From contig OZ241910.1 in NCBI GenBank assembly GCA_965203755.1, forward strand, positions 3,038,001 to 3,102,000: 64,000 nucleotides of DNA. The letters run 5' to 3'. The translations under genes were made by a program, and so were the position numbers. The notes under the pieces are model-generated. The model made no database searches and was not told where the DNA came from. It saw nothing but the letters and a program-made list of their open reading frames with translations. This stretch comes from UBA6055 sp965203755. GTDB lineage: Bacteria; Chloroflexota; Anaerolineae; Aggregatilineales; Phototrophicaceae. Of the stretch, positions 53,031 through 61,842 are shown piece after piece (the first letter of the stretch is position 1; each line of letters begins with the position of its first letter).

Positions 53031-54707
53031 TTATGCGTCTCCTATGGTCAGGCTGCCCAGCGGCACGCGGGCATCAAGCCAAGGCCGGCCGTCAGCATCG
53101 CTGGCTGGAACTCGCTCCATATCACCCTGGCGATACAGCCCGGTAAAAATAGCATATCGTCCCGGCGCCAGGTCAGCCGGAAGCGGAACGTTCCAGGTTT
53201 CAGTGTCGACAAGCCCATTGTACCACAGGCGGGTCGGCAAGCGCGATCCCAATGGCTGCTGGTCATAGACCCACCAGGCGCCGCTCGCTTCGTGACCGAA
53301 ATGCAGAAATTGCACGAGATCATCGCTGCCGTCACTGCTGCTGCGCCATGTGAATGGAATGGTCAGGGTCTCGCCGGGCGGGGCGCGTTCAGGCATGTTG
53401 ACGGCATCAAGCATGAAGCCGCTGTCAAATAGAGCCAGCGGGACGGTCGGCGGCGCGGCATTCGACGCTGCTGGCAGCACAAGTTCGTCCAAGACAACCT
53501 GTGTGTCATCCAGCAGTTGATGATCGCTGGCGATGACCTTCTGGCGGACATATTCGCCGTCTTGTTCACGCCAAAGCGTTAATACCACCCAAAGCGCCCG
53601 ATTAGCTGGCGCCTGCGGCGGGATTTCAAGTTTCATCCAATGTCGAAAAATAAGCGGATAGCCGGGAGTAAAGATCCAGTCACCTTGCCAGACATTCAGC
53701 CATTTATTATGGTTGGCGACCGATCCTCCGCTAATCTGGTCAATCACGTGAATGGAATAGCCCAGCCCGCTGAAATCCCATTGTCTGGGAGACAAATAGA
53801 GATAGATCACTTCTCTTCTTATGCGGAAACCATGCAAGTACACGCCTGCCTCGAACTCTGCGGCTGCTGGCTGTACATTGATAACAAAACGCGCAATAGG
53901 TCGGGTAGCCGTACTTCGGGCAAGAAAGAGAATCCAAAGCACCGGCAAGATATACAGAGCGCCTCGAACGCGTAGTTTTGGCGCCGCCGCTGTGTCGGAA
54001 AAGTGTCCCAGCATAGCAACCAGCGCCAACCAGGCGCCCAGAAACTCAAGGGATTCTTCCAGAACATAGAGTTGCAGACATCTGGCGAGCCGCAAGAATC
54101 CGAGATTTCCACAAATATCTGGAGAATCATCAATCACAAGGCCGCCTAGCGCCAGCAATAATAGACCCATCAGCAGGCATAGGCGCCATATTCGTATGCG
54201 TCTCGATGAACGCATGACTAGCGCAATCGTCGTTGCTGCAACTATCGCGCCAACTATTATCCAGGCTTCTTGCCGACTTGCCTCTAGCCCCAATGGTTTC
54301 CACAAGGACGTTCCCCAATCAAAAAAATCGTCCAGTCCGAGGTACGGGAAAACCACTCCGATCCCGACCAAGTAGAGTCGCTGGCGGGTGAGACATGTCC
54401 GGGCCAGCCATGAGGTTATCAGCGCGATGCAGCCGACTAGCATCAGCTGTGTGGATGCAAGGATACTGGGGATATTCTGTTCCCGCTCCAGATGCCAGAG
54501 CCCCCTGTTGAAACTCGCAGCATTATCATATTCTGCCATCCACAACGCAATGACCAAAACCTGCGCCGCCAAAAAGACGCTCGCCAACCGCCTGGATGTG
54601 GGCGACAGGCGGGGAATGAGTTTCCAGTAACTTGTCAGGACAATGGGGACGTAGAGCAAAAAGAGGAAGATGCAATACAATGTCTTGGGTGATACGGACA
54701 ACCCCAC
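53031..54707 (-). CDS. Array copy 5: long form with altered start
   Basis: A 558-residue long form, first in transcription order. The first 60 residues follow copy 4 (TSYWKLIPRLSPTSRRLAS), the rest of the membrane part follows copy 3 (LGLDDFFDWGTSL, EESLEFLGAW), and the last 145 residues are the shared C-terminal domain. There is no C tract. The usual MNSGELLVS start is broken: ATG at 54717 reads MKNSG and then leaves the frame because the region is one base longer than in the other copies. The open frame itself can begin only at GTG 54707 (MGLSVSPKTL), with GGAG 11 bases upstream, or further inside. It lies 38 bases after the oligopeptide ATPase gene, so it may be read from that operon. Confidence 0.75.
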   Translation of the reverse strand: MGLSVSPKTLYCIFLFLLYVPIVLTSYWKLIPRLSPTSRRLASVFLAAQVLVIALWMAEYDNAASFNRGLWHLEREQNIPSILASTQLMLVGCIALITSWLARTCLTRQRLYLVGIGVVFPYLGLDDFFDWGTSLWKPLGLEASRQEAWIIVGAIVAATTIALVMRSSRRIRIWRLCLLMGLLLLALGGLVIDDSPDICGNLGFLRLARCLQLYVLEESLEFLGAWLALVAMLGHFSDTAAAPKLRVRGALYILPVLWILFLARSTATRPIARFVINVQPAAAEFEAGVYLHGFRIRREVIYLYLSPRQWDFSGLGYSIHVIDQISGGSVANHNKWLNVWQGDWIFTPGYPLIFRHWMKLEIPPQAPANRALWVVLTLWREQDGEYVRQKVIASDHQLLDDTQVVLDELVLPAASNAAPPTVPLALFDSGFMLDAVNMPERAPPGETLTIPFTWRSSSDGSDDLVQFLHFGHEASGAWWVYDQQPLGSRLPTRLWYNGLVDTETWNVPLPADLAPGRYAIFTGLYRQGDMERVPASDADGRPWLDARVPLGSLTIGDA

Positions 54708-54745
54708 TGTTCTTCATTCTCCATCGGGCAGACAAGTTTTGCCGC

Positions 54746-56854
54746 TTATATCGGTTCGTTGCGCTTGAGTTTGGGCGAATCGCGGTGTTCGCCGTACAGA
54801 TGGCATTGGGTGATATGTTCATTTTCGCCGATGATTTGCGGCGGCGGAATGTTCAGGCAGGCTTCCATCGCATCCGGGCAACGTTGGACAAAGGGACAGC
54901 CGGCGAATTGTTCGGTCGGGCGCGGCACGCCTTCCTGAACGCGCAGCGGTGGATTTTCGATGGTCGGATCGGGCACCGGCACCGCCGCAATCAATGCCTG
55001 GGTATAAGGATGCTGCGGGTTGTTGATGACGGCATTGCTGGGTCCGATTTCAACGATTTCGCCCAGATACATAATGGCGATGCGGTCACAGGTGTATTGC
55101 AAGAGCGACAAATCGTGGGAGATGTAGACCGTTGCCAGGCCAAGTTCGCGCGCCAGCCGCCGAGTCGTGTTCAAAATACCGGCGCGCACCGAGACATCCA
55201 GCATCGAGACCGGCTCATCGGCGACCAGAAAATCCGGATGCAAAACCAATGCCCGTGCCAATACCACCCGCTGCAGCTGTCCGCCCGAAAGCTGATGCGG
55301 ATATTTATCAAGGAAAACCTCGGCCGGGCGCAAATTGACCCGGTCCAGGGTTTCAATCACCCGATCCAAACGCTTGGCATCATCTTTCCAGCCGTGAATG
55401 ATGAGCGGCTCGGTCAGAGAACGATAGAGGGTGAAGCGCGGGTTCAATGCTTCGAAGGGGTTTTGGAACATCAACTGCACCCGACTGCGGAATTTGAGCA
55501 GTTCCCTGTCATCCAGCTTTGCCAAGTCAAGCCCGTCAAACAGAATCTCTCCGTCGCTGGCGTCGACCAGTTTCACCAGCAGCTTGCCGGTGGTGGACTT
55601 GCCACAGCCCGATTCACCCGCCAGCCCAAGGCTTTCGCCGCGCTTGAGGGTAAAGGAGACCTTGTTCACGGCATAGACGGTCTGTTCTTTATCGCCGCGC
55701 AGCAGTCCCGCCAGCCCGCCGCCAATCTTGAATCGCTTGGAGACGCCTCGCATCTCGATGAGCACATCGCCGTTCTGATTGTCCTTGTTGGCAGTCGGGG
55801 CAATAATAGACGTCGTTGGCAGATGATCTTCAAACTGCTGCGTGACCTCGACGTGCTGCCAGAGGGTCGGATCTTCGGCCTGCTGGCGCAAAACATCCAT
55901 TTCGTTAGAGCGCAGGCAGGCCGCCGTGCGATTGTCGCCCACATTTTCTAAGGCTGGATCGGTCTGATGGCAGGCATCTAGGACAAAGGGGCAGCGTTCG
56001 GCAAAGCGGCACCCTTGCGGCGGCTGACGCAAATCAGGCGGATAGCCTTCAATAGAAACCAAGACATCACGCGGGCGCACCAGGTTGGGAAAAGCCTGCT
56101 GCAGGCCGAGACTGTAGGGATGCGCCGGCGACTGGAAAAAGGGCTTGGCGTCAGCCTGCTCGACAATCTGACCGGCGTACATCACCGAAACCGCGTCGCA
56201 AACCTGGGCGACAACCGAAATATCGTGGGTGATGAGCATGACGGTCAGGTTAAGCTCATCCTGAAGCCGTCTCAAGACCTCAAGAATTTGATGCTGAACG
56301 ATGACATCCAGCGCGGTGACCGGTTCATCAGCGATTAAGAGGCTGGGATTGAGCGCCAGCGCCATCGCAATCACGGCGCGCTGTTTCATGCCGCCCGAAA
56401 ACTCGTGCGGATAGTGCATGAGCCGCCCAGTGTCCAGCCCGACCAAATCAAAGAGTTCCACCGCCCGCCGATGCGCCGCTCGTTTGTCCAGCCCGCCGCG
56501 AACCGTCAGCAGTTTGATAAGCTGTTTGCCGACGCGCTGTACTGGATTGAGCGAATCCATGGAGGCTTGGGGAATAGTCGCGATCTCGCGCCAGCGCAGC
56601 TGCCGCATTTCGGCCGCCGGCAGACGGAGCAGGTCCATGCCTTTGAACAGAATTTGCCCAGCCTGGATGCGGCCATTGCGCGGCAAAACCTGGACAATGG
56701 CTTTGAGCAGGGTCGTCTTGCCACAGCCCGATTCGCCAATGAGACCCAGCTGCTGCGCCTCTTCGATGTCCAGAGATACATCGTCAACGGCTTGTACTGT
56801 GCCGTCTTGCGTTTCATAGTTGACCTTTAGATTGCGGATCGAAAGGATCGACAT
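54746..56854 (-). CDS. Fused oligopeptide ABC ATPase (DppD-DppF type)
   Basis: Two complete ATPases in one chain of 702 aa. Unit 1 has Walker A GESGCGKTTLLK, signature FSGGMKQRAVIAMAL and Walker B LLIADEPVTALD; unit 2 has GESGCGKSTTGKLL, LSGGQLQRVVLARAL and FLVADEPVSMLD. Each ends with the cysteine-rich oligopeptide C-terminal region (CRFAERCPFVLDAC and CPFVQRCPDAMEAC), known from DppD/DppF where it can bind an Fe-S cluster. In most bacteria these are two genes, but fusions occur. ATG at 56854 has GAGGTG upstream. It energises the transporter encoded by the next three genes. Confidence 0.93.
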   Translation of the reverse strand: MSILSIRNLKVNYETQDGTVQAVDDVSLDIEEAQQLGLIGESGCGKTTLLKAIVQVLPRNGRIQAGQILFKGMDLLRLPAAEMRQLRWREIATIPQASMDSLNPVQRVGKQLIKLLTVRGGLDKRAAHRRAVELFDLVGLDTGRLMHYPHEFSGGMKQRAVIAMALALNPSLLIADEPVTALDVIVQHQILEVLRRLQDELNLTVMLITHDISVVAQVCDAVSVMYAGQIVEQADAKPFFQSPAHPYSLGLQQAFPNLVRPRDVLVSIEGYPPDLRQPPQGCRFAERCPFVLDACHQTDPALENVGDNRTAACLRSNEMDVLRQQAEDPTLWQHVEVTQQFEDHLPTTSIIAPTANKDNQNGDVLIEMRGVSKRFKIGGGLAGLLRGDKEQTVYAVNKVSFTLKRGESLGLAGESGCGKSTTGKLLVKLVDASDGEILFDGLDLAKLDDRELLKFRSRVQLMFQNPFEALNPRFTLYRSLTEPLIIHGWKDDAKRLDRVIETLDRVNLRPAEVFLDKYPHQLSGGQLQRVVLARALVLHPDFLVADEPVSMLDVSVRAGILNTTRRLARELGLATVYISHDLSLLQYTCDRIAIMYLGEIVEIGPSNAVINNPQHPYTQALIAAVPVPDPTIENPPLRVQEGVPRPTEQFAGCPFVQRCPDAMEACLNIPPPQIIGENEHITQCHLYGEHRDSPKLKRNEPI

Positions 56855-56887
56855 GGCAATATGCACCTCGCTTGAAAGAAACAGCGC

Positions 56888-57820
56888 CTAGAAACGCCGC
56901 AAACGCGGGAACAAAACCTCTTCATAGCCGCGCCCGATGAAGAACCCGGCCATCACCGTCAGCATAATGCAGAGCCCCGGCGGTATGAACCAGTAGTAGG
57001 CGCCGCGCGTCAATGCCAGCGACAGGAAGGCATCCTGGAGCATAAATCCCCAGCTGACGGTATTGGGGTCGCCGAAGCCGAGGAAACTTATGCTGGCTTC
57101 GGTAAGGATCGCCCAGCCAATCGCAAACGAGCCGTATAAAAAGGTCAATGGCAGGATGCTGGGGGCAATATAGACAAAAATAATGCGGAGGTCGCTGGCG
57201 CCGGAAACCTTGGCGGCGCTGACAAAAGCCTGTTCTTTAATGACCAGTACCTGCGAGCGAATCACACGGCCGGGATTGCACCACTGCAAGAGCGCCATGG
57301 CATACACCACGTTCCAGATGCTTGGATCGAGAAATGTCGACAGCACAAGGATAAAAGGGATAAAGGGGATGCTAAGGGCAACATCAGCCGCCCGCATCAG
57401 GATGGTATCGTTCCCGCCGCCGTAATAGCCCGACAGTAAACCAACCACCGTGCCAATCACGGCCACTACGGCTGCTGCCGAAAAGCCAACCAGTAGCGCC
57501 GAACGCGAGCCATGCACCAGCTGTGAAAAGATATCGCGGCCGATATTGGTCGTGCCTAGCAGAAAACGTTCACCGGGCTTTTTATTCGCCAGCCAGATGC
57601 CATCTTCTTCAATGACTTCAAGCGGATCAAAGGGGGCGATCAGCGGCGCAAAAAGGGCAATCAGAAAAAAAACGGCAAAGATCATCAGACCAATCAGCGC
57701 CAGCCGGTCGCGTTGAAAAACCTCAAGATTGGTCTTCCAAAGCTGCATGGCAGCGCTTTGTGAATAGGACGCGGTTTTATTTTTTTGCTTTGCGCTGCGG
57801 ATACTGGATTCTTGCTGCAT
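56888..57820 (-). CDS. Oligopeptide ABC permease, DppC-type
   Basis: A 310-residue permease with a cytoplasmic N-terminal extension and six predicted helices, starting with ALIGLMIFAVFFLIALFAPL. The OppC N-terminal domain and the conserved GTTNIGRDIFSQLVHGSR are present; SAAKVSGASDLRIIFVYIAPS is the EAA loop. It pairs with the DppB-type subunit encoded 18 bases upstream. Confidence 0.93.
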   Translation of the reverse strand: MQQESSIRSAKQKNKTASYSQSAAMQLWKTNLEVFQRDRLALIGLMIFAVFFLIALFAPLIAPFDPLEVIEEDGIWLANKKPGERFLLGTTNIGRDIFSQLVHGSRSALLVGFSAAAVVAVIGTVVGLLSGYYGGGNDTILMRAADVALSIPFIPFILVLSTFLDPSIWNVVYAMALLQWCNPGRVIRSQVLVIKEQAFVSAAKVSGASDLRIIFVYIAPSILPLTFLYGSFAIGWAILTEASISFLGFGDPNTVSWGFMLQDAFLSLALTRGAYYWFIPPGLCIMLTVMAGFFIGRGYEEVLFPRLRRF

Positions 57821-57838
57821 AAAGACGACCTCGATAGG

Positions 57839-58843
57839 CTAGGACAGTTGAGCGCGGGACGATGCGCCGATGCGGGGGTCAAGCAGGGTGTACAGCACAT
57901 CGGCAAAGAAATTGAGCGTGACGATAATCACCGCAATGATAAAGAAAGCGCCTCGCGCCAGGGGATCATCCGATTGCTGGATAGCCCGCACCAGAGTGCG
58001 GCCCAAGCCCGGCCAAGCAAAGACGTTTTCGATAACCACGTTGCCGCCGATGGAATAGCCGATGCCGATAGTAAGCGCCGTCAGCACCGGCAGCAGCGCG
58101 TTGCGGGCGGCGGTTTGAATCATCACTCGCCGTTCGCTGTAGCCGGCCAAGCGGCTCATGGTGACATAATCCTGGTCAAGTACGTCGAGCATATTCGAGC
58201 GCATCAGCAGCTGCGGCAGGCCGAGCAGATAAAGCGTCAGGGTGAAGGTCGGCAGCGCCATGTGCCGCCAGAATTCGGGCGAGGCAAGTTTTTCCCATTC
58301 GCTGCTGTAAATGGTGCCGGCGCCGCCAATGCCCGACGATGGAAACCAGCGCAGCCGGAAAGCGAAAATAGCCAAGGCGATCATGCCGACCCAAAACGGC
58401 GCCGCCGAGCGGGTCACCAAGGTGAATACGATGCCGCCTTTTTCAAAGTTGGTGCCGCGCCGCGCCGCCAGGATGACCCCGCCAATCGTGCCGATGAGAT
58501 AAGCCAGCAGCAGCGAGGTCAAAGTGAGATAAAGGGTGTTGGGCAGGTCTTCGCCCAGGATGTCGGCGACCGATTTGCCGGGATACTTGAATGTTTCGCC
58601 CAGGTCGCCGCGTAGCAGCTGCCGGATATAAAAGATATATCGCTCTCCTATAGGGCGGTCGAGTCCGAAGCGCGCTATCAAAGCCTCTTCTTGTTCGGCA
58701 GTGAAGGTTACGTCAATATAAGAGGCCAGGGGGTTGCCAGGTGCCAAGTCGAACAAAAGGAAAAGAATGGTCGCAATCACCCACAAAATCAGCAGACTTT
58801 GTAAAATGCGCCCGATAATATAAGCCATACAACCGCGGTTCAT
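57839..58843 (-). CDS. Oligopeptide ABC permease, DppB-type
   Basis: A 334-residue permease with six predicted helices. It opens AYIIGRILQSLLILWVIATI followed by FDLAPGNPLASYID, and has RSNMLDVLDQDYVTMSRLAG as the EAA loop and NVFAWPGLGRTLVRAIQQSD near the end. Starts at 58843 (behind GGGGGTG) and 58828 are both possible. Between its start and the binding-protein stop are 87 bases. Confidence 0.93.
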   Translation of the reverse strand: MNRGCMAYIIGRILQSLLILWVIATILFLLFDLAPGNPLASYIDVTFTAEQEEALIARFGLDRPIGERYIFYIRQLLRGDLGETFKYPGKSVADILGEDLPNTLYLTLTSLLLAYLIGTIGGVILAARRGTNFEKGGIVFTLVTRSAAPFWVGMIALAIFAFRLRWFPSSGIGGAGTIYSSEWEKLASPEFWRHMALPTFTLTLYLLGLPQLLMRSNMLDVLDQDYVTMSRLAGYSERRVMIQTAARNALLPVLTALTIGIGYSIGGNVVIENVFAWPGLGRTLVRAIQQSDDPLARGAFFIIAVIIVTLNFFADVLYTLLDPRIGASSRAQLS

Positions 58844-58930
58844 ATCGCACCCCCGGCCCCTCCCCAAAACGCGCTTGAGGAGGGGTCATTGCTGTATTCA
58901 ATTTGATGGTGAACAGAACGTCACCTTCGG

Positions 58931-60586
58931 TTAGTTGGCCGGATATTGCAGACGGCCTTCCTCATTCCAGGTATAGCCGGCGTCGGCAAGCACTTGCCGT
59001 CCCATGTCGACGTCGAATTCATAGTCAGGCAGGTTGGGATTGTGCCAGAATTCAATCGGCGTTGAGACATAGGAATCAGCTGTTACGGCAAAGCCCTTGT
59101 AGATGTTGTTGACGATGGATTCCTTCGGCACGACGTGGGCGACGGCGCGGCGCAGGGCGACATCATCAAAAGGAGCATGCCGCAGGTTAAAGGCGAAGTA
59201 GCGCATCCCCAGACTTGGGCTGGAAAACAGCGCCACATTCGGGTCGGCTTCAGCAACCTGCGCCAGCACTTCCGAATCGCCAGCCCACTCCCAAAGGAAG
59301 TTGATCTCGCCGATGGTGATTTGTCCCAACGTGGCTTCCTGATTGGGCAGCACATTCATAATCCAGCCCGACGCGGCCGGCGGCGAAAAGTGATCGGCGT
59401 TGGCTTCCAGGATGACATATTCATTGACATCAAAGGCGACCATTTTGTAGGGTCCGCTGCCGACCGGGATGTCTTCCTGAATGCTTTCGGCATTGGCGTC
59501 GCCTTGGGTCAGCAGGTCGTCGATGATCGGACGCCAGACATGTTCCGGCAGCAGATTCAGCTTGGCCAAAGTCGAGGTCTCAAAGGCAGCCGACGGCTCG
59601 CTCAAGCTGATGCGAACGGTTAGGTCGTCGATGATTTCCATACCAGCCACCGCCGCGGCAAAAGGCGAATACTGCGGCGCCTCGCCGCTTTGGACGGCTT
59701 CAATCGAATAAACGACATCTTCGGCTGTTACCGCTTCGCCGTCGTGCCAGGTCATGCCCGCGCGCAAAGTAATGACTACCGATGTGTCACTTTCCCAATC
59801 GACGCTTTCAGCCGCCCAGGGGCGCGGCAAGCCATCGGGACCAATCCGCATCAGGCGGTCCCAAATCAGTTCGGTCACGCGCGACGGGGCATCGCCGGCG
59901 ATGTAAAGCGGGTTGAAGGCTTCCAAGAAGGAAGTCGTGCTGGTGATGATGGTGTCCTGGTCGCCAATCGGCGTCAGGCCCGTCCAAGTCCAGAAGTTAT
60001 GGATGCCGATGCCGGCCTGAGTGACAACGGTGTCGATGTCCCAAACATCAGTGCGGACCAGCTGCGGTGTGCTGGGATGGGCAAAATAAACGTTGGGTAC
60101 ATCGTTGGCGATCATCTCCTGCGCCTGGAAGAGCAGTCCTTGCCGCACGTCCAGATCGAGTTCGGCGCGTTGGGCTTCGGCAATGGCGTCATAATCGGGG
60201 TTGTTATAGCCGACAAAGTTGTAGCCGGCCGCCGCCATGCTGGAATGGAAGAGGTTGTAGGCGAATTCATCCGGGTCGGAACGTTCCGGTCGGCCAACCA
60301 TGCGCCAGATGGTCATTTCCCAGGCGTCGTCGCCTTCGCGGGTGAACCAGACTTCGTCAATCAGCTGTGCCCAGGGGACGGCGCGGTGGACAACATCCAG
60401 CCCTAGGCCCTTCATGTTTTCGACCACCAGGCGCGTGGTCTCAAATTCGACCGGCCGTTCGGCCTGCGTGACCGAGCGGACGGTAATAGTCGGGACAACT
60501 TCGCCGGCCGACTGTGAGAATGCCGGCGCCGCCAGCGCTAGAACCGTCATCATCAGGATGATTATTCTTATCAATTTGCTTTGCAT
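58931..60586 (-). CDS. Circularly permuted oligopeptide-binding protein (SBP_bac_5 fold)
   Basis: A secreted binding protein of 551 aa with signal peptide LIRIIILMMTVLALAAPAFS. Its segments are in an unusual order. Residues about 28-190 match the normal C-terminal part of DppA/OppA proteins (RLVVENMKGLGLDVVHRAV, WRMVGRPERSDPDEFAYNLF, GYNNPDYDAIAEAQRAEL, FQAQEMIANDVPNVYF). The normal N-terminal part follows (ELIWDRLMRIGPDGLPRPWA, TLRAGMTWHDGEAVTAEDVV), then the middle (PVGSGPYKMVAFD) and the region that usually precedes the first segment (LADAGYTWNEEGRLQ), where the protein ends. All parts of the fold seem present. ATG at 60586 has GGAG ten bases upstream. It heads the peptide ABC operon. Confidence 0.9.
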   Translation of the reverse strand: MQSKLIRIIILMMTVLALAAPAFSQSAGEVVPTITVRSVTQAERPVEFETTRLVVENMKGLGLDVVHRAVPWAQLIDEVWFTREGDDAWEMTIWRMVGRPERSDPDEFAYNLFHSSMAAAGYNFVGYNNPDYDAIAEAQRAELDLDVRQGLLFQAQEMIANDVPNVYFAHPSTPQLVRTDVWDIDTVVTQAGIGIHNFWTWTGLTPIGDQDTIITSTTSFLEAFNPLYIAGDAPSRVTELIWDRLMRIGPDGLPRPWAAESVDWESDTSVVITLRAGMTWHDGEAVTAEDVVYSIEAVQSGEAPQYSPFAAAVAGMEIIDDLTVRISLSEPSAAFETSTLAKLNLLPEHVWRPIIDDLLTQGDANAESIQEDIPVGSGPYKMVAFDVNEYVILEANADHFSPPAASGWIMNVLPNQEATLGQITIGEINFLWEWAGDSEVLAQVAEADPNVALFSSPSLGMRYFAFNLRHAPFDDVALRRAVAHVVPKESIVNNIYKGFAVTADSYVSTPIEFWHNPNLPDYEFDVDMGRQVLADAGYTWNEEGRLQYPAN

Positions 60587-60726
60587 GATTGGGTTTCTCC
60601 ATAAAATAATGAACAAGACATCATGGGAACTGCCGAGTTTAGAATATCGCGGTGGCACACCTCCTCCCTTAGAAAATGGGGGCGAAAATACAGGATATTC
60701 AATCATAGCCGATTCGCGGCCGTTTG

Positions 60727-61812
60727 CTAGGCTAAAAGCAAATGCCCGCGGCCATCGTCGAATCGTATATTCGCATTGGGCGACATCGCCGCAAGCCGCT
60801 CGATAACTGCGCGCGCGTCACTCCCTTTGAGCAGCGTCGGATTGCCCGCTTCGTCCAGTAAAACCGGGTGCATGGCATACGCGGCTGGCTTAGATTTATC
60901 GGTATCGACGACAAGAATGATGGTTTCTGACCAGATGCGGTCCCGAGACGGACGCAAGACATAAGGAGCATTGCGGTTGACAATCGTTCGCGCTGCCGGT
61001 TGGCTGTGATGAAAGAGAAAGTTGCCCAAACTGTAAAAAATGGGCTTCCCTCGATAGACTTCAACCGCCTGCAAGGAATGCGGATGATGTCCGACGATAA
61101 TATCGGCGCCGGCTTCAATGAGTGCATGACCCACCTCAATTTGGTAATCAGCCAAACCATCCTGAAAACGGGAGCGCCAGGCCGGCGGCACGCCCCAATG
61201 CAATGCTGCGACAACAAAGTCAGCCGCCCGCGCGGCCGCTTCAATGACTTGTACGGCGCGGTCAAGGTCTTCCTGCCAGGCCCGCGTATGGACGTAAGGC
61301 GCGCTGCCAGGCTGTTCCATGCTGGCGGCTGAATCTACGTGGTAAGATTCCGCGACATGAATGGGCGCGACCCCCGGACGGTCATCGGCAGCGGCGCCGC
61401 CCGGCCCCAAAGTGGAAGCGGCGCCCACAAAAGCAAGCCGCATATCGCCCACAGTGATAATTTTGGCCTGCCATGCCTGATCCAGATTCAGCCCGGCGCC
61501 AACATAAGCGATCTGATGGCTGTCGAGATGATTCAGGGTATCAATAAAGGCAAGCTCGCCATAATCCATCATGTGATTATTGGCAATCGCGAGCAGCTTA
61601 AAACCGATGGCTTCCACCTCGGACAAGAGTTCGGGAGACATACGCATATTGATCCATTTCTCGACTGCTGTGCCCCGCGCCGAAACCGGCGCTTCCAGAT
61701 TGCCAAAGGCAATGTCTGCCGATTGCAATACCTCTGCAACCGAAGCCAGCGCACTGCTTTGCGGCAAACGGTCTTGCAAAAATATGTCGCCAACCATTGC
61801 TATAACTGCCAT
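60727..61812 (-). CDS. CapA-family metallophosphatase-like protein
   Basis: A 361-residue protein of the CapA/PgsA family, which is a calcineurin-like fold. Motifs in order are MVGDIFLQD, FGNLEAPVS, IANNHMMDYGELAF, VAALHWGVPPA and VGHHPHSLQAVEVYRG. CapA proteins take part in poly-gamma-glutamate export or hydrolysis, but many family members occur without a cap operon, as here. No signal peptide or anchor is visible, so a cytoplasmic role is likely. It is followed 30 bases before by the amidohydrolase gene on the same strand. Confidence 0.87.
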   Translation of the reverse strand: MAVIAMVGDIFLQDRLPQSSALASVAEVLQSADIAFGNLEAPVSARGTAVEKWINMRMSPELLSEVEAIGFKLLAIANNHMMDYGELAFIDTLNHLDSHQIAYVGAGLNLDQAWQAKIITVGDMRLAFVGAASTLGPGGAAADDRPGVAPIHVAESYHVDSAASMEQPGSAPYVHTRAWQEDLDRAVQVIEAAARAADFVVAALHWGVPPAWRSRFQDGLADYQIEVGHALIEAGADIIVGHHPHSLQAVEVYRGKPIFYSLGNFLFHHSQPAARTIVNRNAPYVLRPSRDRIWSETIILVVDTDKSKPAAYAMHPVLLDEAGNPTLLKGSDARAVIERLAAMSPNANIRFDDGRGHLLLA

Positions 61813-61842
61813 TGGGCTGCCATTCTCAAACGGACGAACCGC

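Noticed and set aside
54632..55951. 439-codon open frame opposite the fused peptide ATPase
   Set aside because: Antisense shadow of a gene with two full sets of ABC motifs; no ribosome site.
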